From positions 1 through 33,880 of the forward strand of contig JBHPCZ010000030.1 of NCBI GenBank assembly GCA_042573625.1: a stretch of 33,880 nucleotides of DNA, in the 5' to 3' direction. The DNA is from JBHPCZ01 sp042573625. GTDB taxonomy: Bacteria; Desulfobacterota; Desulfobacteria; Desulfobacterales; UBA11574. A model generated the notes under the pieces. It did no database searches. It had not been told where the DNA came from and saw nothing but the letters and a program-made list of their open reading frames with translations. Positions 16,795 through 24,028 of the stretch are shown here, in pieces. The translations under genes and the position numbers were made by a program. Every line of letters begins with the position of its first letter. Within the stretch, counting starts at the first letter, position 1.

Positions 16795-16911
16795 GTAACA
16801 GACTTCAAACAATTCGATTCGTCTGTCTGTTAACCCGGTGTGTATTATTTTTATCGGTTGTGATGGATATACCAGATTAAATATTATAGATGTTAGGCGG
16901 TTGGACAGAGC

Positions 16912-16937
16912 GGCGGTGGACCCCAAAAACTGGACAA
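16912..16937. repeat. Left terminal inverted repeat of the IS3 element
   Basis: Reads GGCGGTGGACCCCAAA then AAC then TGGACAA. The partner at 18170-18195 differs only in the three or so central bases. Confidence 0.8.
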
Positions 16938-16980
16938 GGTGTTAAGCTATATGTCAGACTCCTAAAAGGAGGAACTGACT

Positions 16981-17262
16981 ATGGGTAAAATGAGAAAACG
17001 ACACAGTCCGCAGTTTAAAGCCAAGGTTGCCCTGGCGGCGATTCAAAATGATGAGACCATCGCCCAGATTGCCAGCCGTTTTGGTGTCCATCCCACAATG
17101 GTCTCGGCCTGGAAGCGGCAAATGCTCGAAGGCGCTGCCGACATATTCGATAAGAACCACAATTCAAGAAAACAGGCTCAGACGCAGACCGATGAGCTAT
17201 ATCGACAGATCGGCAAACTTAAGGTCGAAAACGATTTTTTATCACGCAAGCTCGGATCCTGA
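16981..17262 (+). CDS. IS3 transposase OrfA (helix-turn-helix subunit)
   Basis: A 93-residue protein with the IS3 OrfA helix-turn-helix: QFKAKVALAAIQNDETIAQI followed by ASRFGVHPTMVSAWKRQML. A leucine-zipper-like end follows (TDELYRQIGKLKVENDFLSRKLGS). It recognises the element's ends and, by -1 frameshifting, forms the N-terminal part of the OrfAB transposase. AGGAGG lies about 10 nt upstream of the ATG. The slippery site is at 17235-17241, inside its last codons. Confidence 0.92.
   Translation: MGKMRKRHSPQFKAKVALAAIQNDETIAQIASRFGVHPTMVSAWKRQMLEGAADIFDKNHNSRKQAQTQTDELYRQIGKLKVENDFLSRKLGS
17235..17241 (+). promoter_or_regulatory. -1 programmed ribosomal frameshift site T TTT TTA
   Basis: In the OrfA frame the heptamer reads T TTT TTA (codons GAT TTT TTA). 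Slipping back one base continues as TTT ATC ACG CAA in the orfB frame, joining ENDFF to ITQARILTRKQ. This is the standard arrangement in IS3 elements. Confidence 0.85.
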
Positions 17263-18116
17263 CCAGAAAGCAGCGTTCCCGACTGATTGACCCTTTTTGC
17301 AAGGAGCTGAGCATACGTCGCCAATGTGAGATCCTGAGTATCAGCCGTTCATCGTACTACTATAAGCCAAAGCCCATGAAGCCAGAGGACCTGAATCTAA
17401 TGCGAAAAATCGATGAGCTATACACAGATGATCCAAGTCGTGGCAGCCGGTCGATAAGGCGCCAGCTTGGACGCCAGGGTATCAGGGGCAATCGCAAACG
17501 TATTCAGCGCCTGATGAGGCTGATGGGCATTGAGGCGGTCTACCCCAAACCGCGCACCACCCGCCGCCATCCTGGCCATAAAGTCTATCCCTATCTGTTG
17601 AGGGATCTGGACATTGAGCAGTCCAATCAGGTCTGGGCGGCGGATATAACCTATATTCCCATGAACCGCAGTTTTATGTACCTTGTCGTCGTCATGGACT
17701 GGTACAGCCGCAAAATCTTGTCGTGGCGGGTGTCCAATACCATGGAGACGAACTTTTGTGTCGAAGCGCTTCAAGAAGCCCTGAGCCGGTATGGACGACC
17801 TGACATTTTCAATACCGATCAGGGTGGCCAGTTTACCAGTAAGGATTTTACCGAGACTCTCAAAGAACACGGAGTTAGAATCAGCATGGATGGTCGCGGC
17901 CGCTGCCAAGACAACATTATCATCGAGCGGTTATGGTGGACCATCAAGTATCAGTACCTTTACCTGCACTCTTTTGACAGCGGTTTGGCCCTGCGACGCG
18001 GCCTTTCCGAATGGATAAGTGGCTATAACTATGACAGGGGCCATTCAGCCCTTGACGACAGAACGCCGGATGAGGTTTATTACAATTTACCTCATCCGTT
18101 CGCCCAGGCCGCCTGA
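17238..18116 (+). CDS. IS3 transposase OrfB (DDE integrase domain), made as OrfAB fusion
   Basis: From the frameshift site the frame is open for 292 codons to TGA. It begins ITQARILTRKQRSRLIDPFC and includes an HTH_21-like segment (RGSRSIRRQLGRQGIRGNRKRIQRLM). The rve/DDE core has Asp in VWAADITYIP, Asp in IFNTDQGGQF and Glu in NIIIERLWWTIKYQYLYL, ending GHSALDDRTPDEVYY. A standalone start (ATG 17376) would lose the first 46 residues, so production through OrfAB is favoured. It catalyses strand cleavage and transfer at the IS ends. Confidence 0.9.
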   Translation, partial: FITQARILTRKQRSRLIDPFCKELSIRRQCEILSISRSSYYYKPKPMKPEDLNLMRKIDELYTDDPSRGSRSIRRQLGRQGIRGNRKRIQRLMRLMGIEAVYPKPRTTRRHPGHKVYPYLLRDLDIEQSNQVWAADITYIPMNRSFMYLVVVMDWYSRKILSWRVSNTMETNFCVEALQEALSRYGRPDIFNTDQGGQFTSKDFTETLKEHGVRISMDGRGRCQDNIIIERLWWTIKYQYLYLHSFDSGLALRRGLSEWISGYNYDRGHSALDDRTPDEVYYNLPHPFAQAA

Positions 18117-18169
18117 TGCCTGTTTTACTTTTTTAAACTTCTGGCGAATAGCTTAACTCACCCCTCAGG

Positions 18170-18195
18170 TTGTCCAACCTTTGGGGTCCACCGCC
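18170..18195. repeat. Right terminal inverted repeat of the IS3 element
   Basis: TTGTCCA then ACC then TTTGGGGTCCACCGCC, complementary to 16912-16937 except for about three central bases. AGC follows directly. Confidence 0.8.
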
Positions 18196-18227
18196 AGCTT
18201 TGTGTGTTAAGTATTTCAAAAAATCAC

Positions 18228-18233
18228 TATAAT
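18228..18233 (+). promoter_or_regulatory. Candidate -10 box for the M23/L,D-transpeptidase gene
   Basis: TATAAT lies 74 bp before the ATG at 18307 and 32 bp past the IS3 right end. The region 15-18 bp upstream has no good TTGACA match, so the assignment is weak. Confidence 0.3.
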
Positions 18234-18306
18234 AGCGTTTACATAGACACCAAACCTTAAGGCGCTATCTGTAATAAAATAACTTTTGCGGAGGATAAAA
18301 TTAGCC

Positions 18307-19551
18307 ATGAAATTGTCTGACAACCGTAGTCAATTCTTGCACCTTTCGATTCCGTTCCTACTGCTAATACTAATAATTTCGTGCAGTGATGTTACCGACA
18401 ACCAGAACGTAAAAGAAAACGTTAAGAAGCCGATAGTAGAAAGAATAGAATTTGAACCTTTCATGGATGTAACCATGGCTAGCGGATTTGATTTTCCGGT
18501 AGGTAGCAAGGATGGAAAAGGTAGGTATGTTTCAAAATTAAGCGGAAAAACACACGAGGGATGGTATGTTGCCACTATGCTCGGTGAATTATATACACAA
18601 CACAAATGGATACATACCGGAGAAGACTGGAACGGTAAAGGCGGCGGAAATACGGACTTAGGACAACCTGTTTTTTCTATAGCAGAAGGACATGTGATTT
18701 TTGCGGATAAACGTCCTTCGCCCTGGGGAAACGTTATATTAATAAAACACTGTTTTATGGAAAATGGTAAACTAAGGACAATTTTTTCACAATATTCACA
18801 TTTAAACAAATTATCCATAGAGCCTGGACAAATAGTCAAACGTAGGGAAAAAATTGGTGCCATCGGCCAAGATCCAGACAAATTATACCCCGCCCACTTA
18901 CATTTTGAAATTAGAAAAAAAACTATGAAGGGTTACCCTGCCGATTATTGGCCGAGTTCAAATGGAAAAGATATGAAATGGATAAAGGAAAACTATGAAG
19001 AGCCGTCGAACTTTATAAAAACACATCGTCGATTGATAGTTCCTGTGACTGAGGAAAAAATATTGATAGCAATTAAACACAAATACCGGATGCGATTATA
19101 TAGTTTTGGCCAATTGAAGAAAGAATATCCAATAGCTCTTAGCCAAAATCCAATTGGACATAAAATAGAAGAAGGAGACAATCGTTTGCCAGAGGGGGAA
19201 TATAGAATTATTCAGAAAAGCCGGGGGCCATTTGGCGGAGATTATGGCCAATACTATGGTCCAGCCTGGATGCGCATAAATTATCCTAATAAATTTGATG
19301 CTATTAACGGCTTTAACCGGGAGATGATTTCAAAGAAGGAAAGAGATGCGATCATTAAAGCTAATATTCGAGGTAAATCTTTTGAGAGCACGCGTTTAGG
19401 CGGGGGAATAGGTATCCATGGATGGGATAAGAATGACTGGGTTTTCGATGGATCAAATCTTACATGGGGGTGCATAAGCATGCACAACAAAGATATTGAT
19501 AAGCTTTATAAACTTATTACAATTAACACTATAATTGTAATTGCTCCATAG
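18307..19551 (+). CDS. Lipoprotein with M23 endopeptidase and L,D-transpeptidase (YkuD) domains
   Basis: This 414-residue protein starts with a lipoprotein signal (IPFLLLILIISCSD, lipidated C26). Residues about 55-235 form an M23/LytM-type zinc peptidase: H103-T-G-E-D107 (HTGEDW), QPVFSIAEGHVIFA, YSHL (H165) and H197-L-H199 (HLHFEI). Residues about 245-414 form an L,D-transpeptidase domain with GIHGW (H371) and the catalytic TWGCISM (C389). M23 enzymes cut peptidoglycan peptides and YkuD enzymes make L,D cross-links, so the fusion could cut and re-link the wall on the periplasmic side of a membrane. The ATG at 18307 is preferred, with GGAGG 12 nt upstream; an in-frame TTG at 18286 lacks a site. 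It lies directly downstream of the IS3 insertion. Confidence 0.9.
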   Translation: MKLSDNRSQFLHLSIPFLLLILIISCSDVTDNQNVKENVKKPIVERIEFEPFMDVTMASGFDFPVGSKDGKGRYVSKLSGKTHEGWYVATMLGELYTQHKWIHTGEDWNGKGGGNTDLGQPVFSIAEGHVIFADKRPSPWGNVILIKHCFMENGKLRTIFSQYSHLNKLSIEPGQIVKRREKIGAIGQDPDKLYPAHLHFEIRKKTMKGYPADYWPSSNGKDMKWIKENYEEPSNFIKTHRRLIVPVTEEKILIAIKHKYRMRLYSFGQLKKEYPIALSQNPIGHKIEEGDNRLPEGEYRIIQKSRGPFGGDYGQYYGPAWMRINYPNKFDAINGFNREMISKKERDAIIKANIRGKSFESTRLGGGIGIHGWDKNDWVFDGSNLTWGCISMHNKDIDKLYKLITINTIIVIAP

Positions 19552-19761
19552 TTTTTCCGTCCTGAATTTAACTCCATAATTGTAACACAACGCCATGGTA
19601 AAAAAAAAGTGTTAACTGCGGTATAATTTATATTCCTTCATCAAAAAAGTAAGATGAAAGTGTACATTAAAGTTGGACATTTATGAATTACTTTTCCGAT
19701 TTGACACGGCTAGCGTACTTTGAGAAACAGAACTAATGTTAGATGTGACAGTGGCCGATAC

Positions 19762-20064
19762 ATGAAAATGTACATCCTGATCAAAGATGATGTTTCCACC
19801 GGGAATGCAGTGCTTTCTGCTGCCCATGCAGTTCTTGCTGCTTACCTCAAGTTCAAAGATACACCAGAGGTTGACCAGTGGTTATCCGGGCCGTTCTACA
19901 AAGTGATTTGCCGTGTCAATGATAAGGAGTTCGAAAAGGCCAAGGAATGTCCTGATCATGTGGTCATGACGGAGTCCGCGTTAGACAATCGTGAAGTCGC
20001 GATTGCATTCAAGCCGCGAGAGAAGTGGCCCAAATCATTCAAATATTACAGGTTGTATAAATAG
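19762..20064 (+). CDS. Peptidyl-tRNA hydrolase type 2 (PTH2)-like protein
   Basis: A 100-residue protein: MKMYILIKDDVSTGNAVLSA, then AHAVLAAYLKF, then GPFYKVICRVNDKEFEKA and VVMTESALDNREVAIAFKP. The order fits the compact PTH2 fold: a first strand with a charged loop, a helix with AAHA, a K-containing second strand, and a final strand after a D/E-rich turn. Classical PTH2 enzymes release peptides from peptidyl-tRNA, but bacterial relatives have varied or unknown roles. Key PTH2 residues are only partly recognisable, so activity is uncertain. ATG 19762 is chosen over an upstream in-frame TTG at 19720; no strong ribosome site is visible. It converges with the ADP-ribosyltransferase gene. Confidence 0.6.
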   Translation: MKMYILIKDDVSTGNAVLSAAHAVLAAYLKFKDTPEVDQWLSGPFYKVICRVNDKEFEKAKECPDHVVMTESALDNREVAIAFKPREKWPKSFKYYRLYK

Positions 20065-20297
20065 TGAACGGACTTTTCGCAGCAGGGCACTTAAGCGTCT
20101 CCTGGCCTTAATGGCTATTGCTGATAAAAACCAGTCAACATTAAAATATGAACAAGGCGCCTCTTTTTATTGGGGAAAAAGCATGAGGAAGAATGCTTCC
20201 AAATAGAAGCAGAGAACAAAAGGTAAGGTGAACCCGATATGGCGCGCAACGCAATACCGGTGCGATAGGCTATCATCTGGTTCGGCTTCTATTATTC

Positions 20298-21002
20298 TCA
20301 AATCTCGCCTATCTCCTCCTCATCCAGGCGATCTTCTTCCCGGCCTTTATCTTGAATCTCCTTGAGACTCTTCAACCCGATTGGTTTCGAAAGAATGATT
20401 GCATCGTCATATGGAGAATCCCAGAATTGATCTGTATCGGTTGTTGGACGTAAAGACCATGTATGAAAAGACAGAGCCTTAACTTGTGAAGGGTTGAACA
20501 AAACCAGCTCAGGACCACCTTCAGGCCAGTCGATACAAATGCCATCAAAACCGTGAAGTTTTAACTGGCTGTAGATTCTTGAAAAATTTCTACTGAACAA
20601 ATCCGATCTTTTCATCCTATTTCGCCATGTTTTGAGGTAGGTTTCACGGATCATATAGTGGAACAGCTCGGCCACCTCTCGTTTCTTAAGCTGTTTGTTT
20701 GTAGGGAGCGCCTTCCAGAAGTCTGGGGAAAGTATTCCTCTGCCGAACTCGCGGATTAGGAATTTAATAACCTTGGGATCAGGCTCACTATGCCACAAAA
20801 TTTGTGTGCCCGGGATTAATTCACACTTCACTAAATAATCCCCATAGATGACAGCACCAGAAAGGGTGGTGAGATACAATCCACGCCCTCGTTCCCTTCC
20901 CCATGTAATTCTCCCAATCCGGAAGCCTTGAACAGCTATTGCATGGACATTTGAGGCCCTGGTCCCATGATAAAGGGGTGATATTATATTGTGTTTTCTC
21001 AT
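20298..21002 (-). CDS. PARP/ART-like ADP-ribosyltransferase
   Basis: A 234-residue protein with an H-Y-E type ADP-ribosyltransferase arrangement. LYHGTR (H12) binds NAD, GRGLYLTTLSGAVIYGDYL (Y43) is the second NAD-contact strand, and GGPELVLFNPSQVKAL (E165) is the catalytic-glutamate strand with the usual F(N/D)P.Q ending. The intervening helical part is family-specific. No signal peptide, so a cytoplasmic target is likely; the substrate could be protein, nucleic acid or small molecule. AAGGA lies 12 nt before the ATG, within the tail of a nucleoside-hydrolase remnant 13 bp upstream. ARH and NADAR enzymes that can remove ADP-ribose are encoded elsewhere in the window. Confidence 0.78.
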   Translation of the reverse strand: MRKHNIISPLYHGTRASNVHAIAVQGFRIGRITWGRERGRGLYLTTLSGAVIYGDYLVKCELIPGTQILWHSEPDPKVIKFLIREFGRGILSPDFWKALPTNKQLKKREVAELFHYMIRETYLKTWRNRMKRSDLFSRNFSRIYSQLKLHGFDGICIDWPEGGPELVLFNPSQVKALSFHTWSLRPTTDTDQFWDSPYDDAIILSKPIGLKSLKEIQDKGREEDRLDEEEIGEI

Positions 21003-21015
21003 TTATACTCAGTCC

Positions 21016-21162
21016 TTACAAATGCCTGACAAAGGATGCTCTTGAAAGAGGATCCTTTCCGGTAGTTACCACTGCGCGCAGGTCTATTTCCGGGCGATCG
21101 AACATCATGGTCAAAGCAGGAAGATCATCGGGATCGTTTCCAATGTTCGTATCCAGTATCAT
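21016..21162 (-). pseudogene. N-terminal remnant of an inosine-uridine nucleoside hydrolase
   Basis: A 48-codon frame begins MILDTNIGNDPDDLPALTMM and continues FDRPEIDLRAVVTTGKDPL. This is the N-terminal calcium-binding segment of the IUNH family (consensus DTDxGxDxDD; here the second Asp is Asn). The frame ends at TAA after about 50 of the usual 300 residues. The ART gene starts 13 bp later. The enzyme family cleaves the N-glycosidic bond of ribonucleosides. It is most likely a deletion product rather than a functional protein. Confidence 0.65.
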
Positions 21163-21395
21163 TGACAATTTTTATACTTTCTCAACTTTAGGAACTTTTA
21201 AAACATTTATGACGTTTTAAATGTGAATCTATTTCAAATTCGCACTGGTATATGGCATATTTCTTGTATCTATACTGATCATCCTTGCCTTCCTATCCTT
21301 TTTGGTTATCGTTTTCACATAAAAATATCATTCAAATTCTAACTTAAAATGTGGTACAAAAAGTGGGGGCAGGTCAATGGGGCGTGTGCGTTTCA
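21163..21395. other. Non-coding stretch with an IS remnant
   Basis: AT-rich, with GACGTTTTAAATG and TTTAAAACATTTATG stretches that are partly palindromic. The right third is an IS end, annotated separately. No gene supported. Confidence 0.4.
21295..21376 (+). repeat. IS remnant: 3' end, copy 1 (inverted relative to copy 2)
   Basis: Runs from ATCCTTTTTGG to GGGGGCAGGTCA and aligns with the complement of 23334-23415. Shared blocks include ATCCTTTTTGG, CTAACTTAAA against GTAACTTAAA, and GGGGCAGGTCA. The frame ends IIQILT and stop, against MLQNVT and stop in copy 2, as in the tail of an IS3-like transposase. The rest of the element is gone. Confidence 0.55.
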
Positions 21396-23078
21396 TCAAT
21401 TAGCCCTTCTGAAATAGTCATAGGTTAGTGGAAACGGTTCTCCTTCCAGCCATTTGATCATCATTTCGTCGTCGAGGATTTTCCCCAATACCCTGTACTT
21501 TGAATCAGTGAGCGGGCTTTTTTCCATGGCATCCTGATTCACAACCATCAGGGGAGGGTCCTTATAGTTGGAATGGCAAAAGGTTGTTTTACCGTTCTTG
21601 TTAATTATAAATCCCACATGTTCATCCAGCCCAACTATGAAAAGGCCTTCACCTTGTAAAAGGATCCACCTCAACACCCTTTCCATTGGGGCGGAGTTCG
21701 AAAACCTTTTTACGTGAGAGGAATCTGTGAGGTTTTTGATGATGTTTTCAGAAGGCTGCCTCGCCATCTTGGAAGGGATTTTGAAGCCTGCATCCTGCAG
21801 AGCGTAGATAACAAAAGTTCCGCAAGCTATTTGACCTTTTCCCGGCTCTCTGGTTGTTCCATTATAATCCCAAGGGGTACCACACCAGGCTGGAAAAATC
21901 CTATCAGTCAGGATCTCGAATAAGTAATTGCGGCCTTCCTGCATGATTCGAGCCTTTTCTTCATCAGAACTAGCAGTCTCTTTTCGCGCCCTGAACTCAT
22001 CCTGTTTGGCCTTCACTTCCTCTTTTGTCGCGGGATAAGCTTCTCTTAGCTTTGCAACGTTCTGTGATTTCGCAACTTCAACAGGGCTGCTAACCGGAAA
22101 ATCAGGCGCAGGCGAGGGGGCGTGGGATGTGGGTGCGTTCTGCGTTTCCAGAGTGTCATTGTTGAACAGCCTTATGTCGGGTCCCTGGCCCTGAGCTATG
22201 CCGTAGACCCGATCACTCAGTGTAACAAGCTTGTCGCCCGAGATCCCTCTTGATATCCCATCCAAAAGGGCCAGCATAATATATCCTTCCGGCGCCATAT
22301 TGGTTTTGCAGAAAAGGAGGTTTGTGACTTGGGGAGTGGTGAACTTTTCGGTACACCACCTGGAAGATTGGCAGCCAAGAAAGAACACTCCTTTTTTTTC
22401 ATTGGATATATAAGGGAGTGATTCCAGATTATCAACTGTGCAGGTTCCGCCATAATAGATATTGTGGCCAATGTAACCCATGACCTGGCTTTCCTTACCC
22501 AGGTCGATTTCGCCTTGATCCCATTTTAAAATGGGCGCCTTCTCCTGTTTCAGATGATGAACCATATCGTTCATGCACTTTTCCATGTCAGAGTAGGCAA
22601 GCATCACATTGTACATGGGAAAGGCGTTCTCTATGCCTTTGCTGAGCCAGAATTCATTAGGTTCGACCGTCAATTTGAAAACTGCGATGCGCTTGGGGTC
22701 GGCATCATTTTTTTTAAAATATACTTCATCCCACTGGTAGTTATGGAGATGATGCACTATGGCGCTGCTAATGTTTGTGGCTCCTTTCTCTAATGCTTTA
22801 TTGTTTCGGTAAAGGTGGGGCAGGTGTTGTATCGATTTGCTCTTACTGAACAGGAAGTAATGCCCTGCCATTTTTCCCCAGTACAAATTTCGCTCCGGTT
22901 CATCCTGACGGTCATACCAGAGGCCGATGTAAGAAGTGATCACAATCGGCTTACCTTGCTGAAGCTGCGATGCCAATTCCTGGTAAAGGTCATCTTGTGC
23001 GATGGCGTTGCAGGTCAGGGTGACTACGCATAAAAATGTGAAAAAATACGGTGTACTGAGCGTTTTAATGAATTTCAT
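21396..23078 (-). CDS. Secreted protein with caspase-like and NlpC/P60-like cysteine peptidase halves
   Basis: About 560 residues with a signal peptide (FFTFLCVVTLTCNAIAQ). Numbering is from the upstream in-frame ATG at 23090. The first half has a histidine motif VMGYIGHNIYYGG (H209) and, 31 residues on, a cysteine after a hydrophobic strand, KGVFFLGCQSSRW (C240), then NLLFCKTNMAPEGYIMLALLDGI. This His...Cys layout resembles caspase-like (clan CD) folds. After a proline-rich and charged linker (about 310-385), the second half has GQIACGTFVIYALQDAG (C423) and GLDEHVGFI (H491), the Cys/His order of NlpC/P60-type wall peptidases. ATG 23078 is chosen because AGGG lies 6-9 nt upstream. Inverted IS ends flank the gene. 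Both enzymatic calls are inferred from motifs. Confidence 0.72.
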   Translation of the reverse strand: MKFIKTLSTPYFFTFLCVVTLTCNAIAQDDLYQELASQLQQGKPIVITSYIGLWYDRQDEPERNLYWGKMAGHYFLFSKSKSIQHLPHLYRNNKALEKGATNISSAIVHHLHNYQWDEVYFKKNDADPKRIAVFKLTVEPNEFWLSKGIENAFPMYNVMLAYSDMEKCMNDMVHHLKQEKAPILKWDQGEIDLGKESQVMGYIGHNIYYGGTCTVDNLESLPYISNEKKGVFFLGCQSSRWCTEKFTTPQVTNLLFCKTNMAPEGYIMLALLDGISRGISGDKLVTLSDRVYGIAQGQGPDIRLFNNDTLETQNAPTSHAPSPAPDFPVSSPVEVAKSQNVAKLREAYPATKEEVKAKQDEFRARKETASSDEEKARIMQEGRNYLFEILTDRIFPAWCGTPWDYNGTTREPGKGQIACGTFVIYALQDAGFKIPSKMARQPSENIIKNLTDSSHVKRFSNSAPMERVLRWILLQGEGLFIVGLDEHVGFIINKNGKTTFCHSNYKDPPLMVVNQDAMEKSPLTDSKYRVLGKILDDEMMIKWLEGEPFPLTYDYFRRAN

Positions 23079-23113
23079 AATAACCCTCATGAAATATTGA
23101 TAATCATTGCTTT

Positions 23114-23317
23114 TCAGCTTAAAGATAGATTAACAAAATTGTTTAATATAATCTTTCCTCTATCATCACCACGAACCGGATACTCAGGATGAAACTGCAC
23201 GCCATATATATTTTTTGTTTTGTGCCAAATCATTTGAATTTGTGAGGCTCCGCTCTTTATTAGCAAATTAAAATTTCCATTTAAACTTTTTATCTCTTCA
23301 CAATGTGAAGAATAAAA
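23114..23317 (-). pseudogene. C-terminal remnant of a class I glutamine amidotransferase
   Basis: A frame bounded upstream by TAA (23318-23320) encodes 67 residues beginning FYSSHCEEIKSLNGNFNLLI. It continues with IQMIWHKTKNIYGVQFHPEY and ends with NNFVNLSLS. IYGVQFHPE carries the catalytic His and Glu of class I glutamine amidotransferases, and SH.EEI.SL is the usual preceding strand and helix. The N-terminal two thirds, including the nucleophile Cys, are absent. An IS remnant begins 17 bp upstream of the break, so IS insertion followed by deletion probably removed them. Confidence 0.75.
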
Positions 23318-23333
23318 TTATAACGGTTCTTTA

Positions 23334-23415
23334 TGACCTGCCCCTTGCTTCCGCTCCACTATTTAAGTTACATTTTGAAGCATATTCTCTTTTGTTGGTT
23401 TAAGCCAAAAAGGAT
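23334..23415 (-). repeat. IS remnant: 3' end, copy 2
   Basis: TGACCTGCCCC at 23334-23344 is the inverted counterpart of GGGGCAGGTCA in copy 1; the similarity continues to CCAAAAAGGAT at 23405-23415. Together with 21295-21376 it brackets a 1.96-kb segment carrying the caspase-like gene and the amidotransferase remnant. Confidence 0.55.
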
Positions 23416-23506
23416 CAAACGTCAAAAGCTGCACAGTTTCAGGTGTCGATGGTCTATAGTCAAGACTGCTGTAAGGTCTGACGGTTTCCGTCTTTGATAA
23501 TGGTTC
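23363..23506 (-). pseudogene. C-terminal remnant of an IS3-like transposase
   Basis: A 47-residue frame starts EPLSKTETVRPYSSLDYRPS and ends TKENMLQNVT before TAA. The RPYSSLDYRPSTPE stretch is the typical end of rve-type transposases (consensus RPHSSLGYRTP.E). The upstream catalytic core is missing. It continues into the terminal repeat at 23334. Confidence 0.6.
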
Positions 23507-23519
23507 ATTTAATCCTTAT

Positions 23520-23951
23520 TTAGATTGAAACCCCCGACCATGAGATGTCATTTCCAATTGTTTCCATCAGAATCTCCTTTATCGCATAAGGATCCGGTCC
23601 AGACGGAAAGCTGTAAATTACAATCAGTCGCTCTCCGCTAAATACATTGCCAATGTTCGTAAATTTTACCACCGGAAATTTCCCGGAAGCCACAACTGGA
23701 ATGACTTTCAAAGTCTTTTCAAGAAGGTTTTCAGTTGACGTCGCATTGTACCTCCAGTTTCCTAAGGGATTCTTCAACATCTTCTTTCTTTTATGATACA
23801 AGGAATGTAGAAAAAACCAGTGAAAATCTATAACAATATCCAGGTTGGCCCGTTTTTTGTCGGACGTTATTAATCTGTCGGCATTATCTGTCAGCTTTTT
23901 ATATATAGCTGCCGGTGATACCTGGGTTACTCTGGAGCCTCTTGAGAGCAT
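23520..23951 (-). CDS. Hypothetical protein (143 residues) at the end of the MoxR/VWA operon
   Basis: Begins MLSRGSRVTQVSPAAIYKKL and contains VIDFHWFFLHSLYHKRKKML, then alternating hydrophobic strands (LEKTLKVIPVVAS, ERLIVIYSFP). It looks like a small soluble alpha/beta protein; no family recognised. AAGGA lies 8 nt before the ATG. It starts 77 bp after the VWA gene in the same direction, so it is probably the last gene of the operon starting at 29299. The degraded IS lies just beyond its stop. Confidence 0.6.
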   Translation of the reverse strand: MLSRGSRVTQVSPAAIYKKLTDNADRLITSDKKRANLDIVIDFHWFFLHSLYHKRKKMLKNPLGNWRYNATSTENLLEKTLKVIPVVASGKFPVVKFTNIGNVFSGERLIVIYSFPSGPDPYAIKEILMETIGNDISWSGVSI

Positions 23952-24028
23952 TTGCCCATCCTTACCAGTAAACTATTAACGAATTGCAAATATCAAATCA
24001 CGCCTCAGTTATCTTTGCTCAATTGAGG

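Larger units (their letters stand above)
16912..18195 (+). mobile_element. IS3-family insertion sequence, about 1.28 kb, apparently intact
   Basis: Ends are imperfect 26-bp inverted repeats (16912-16937 and 18170-18195), sharing GGCGGTGGACCCCAAA and TGGACAA. AGC flanks both sides (16909-16911 and 18196-18198), a 3-bp target duplication typical of IS3. Inside are orfA and orfB in frames linked by a canonical -1 slippery site. All catalytic residues are present, so the copy may be active. Confidence 0.9.

Noticed and set aside
16795..16911. tRNA or attachment site next to the IS3 element
   Set aside because: No cloverleaf or T-arm consensus was seen; only the 3-bp target repeat is present.
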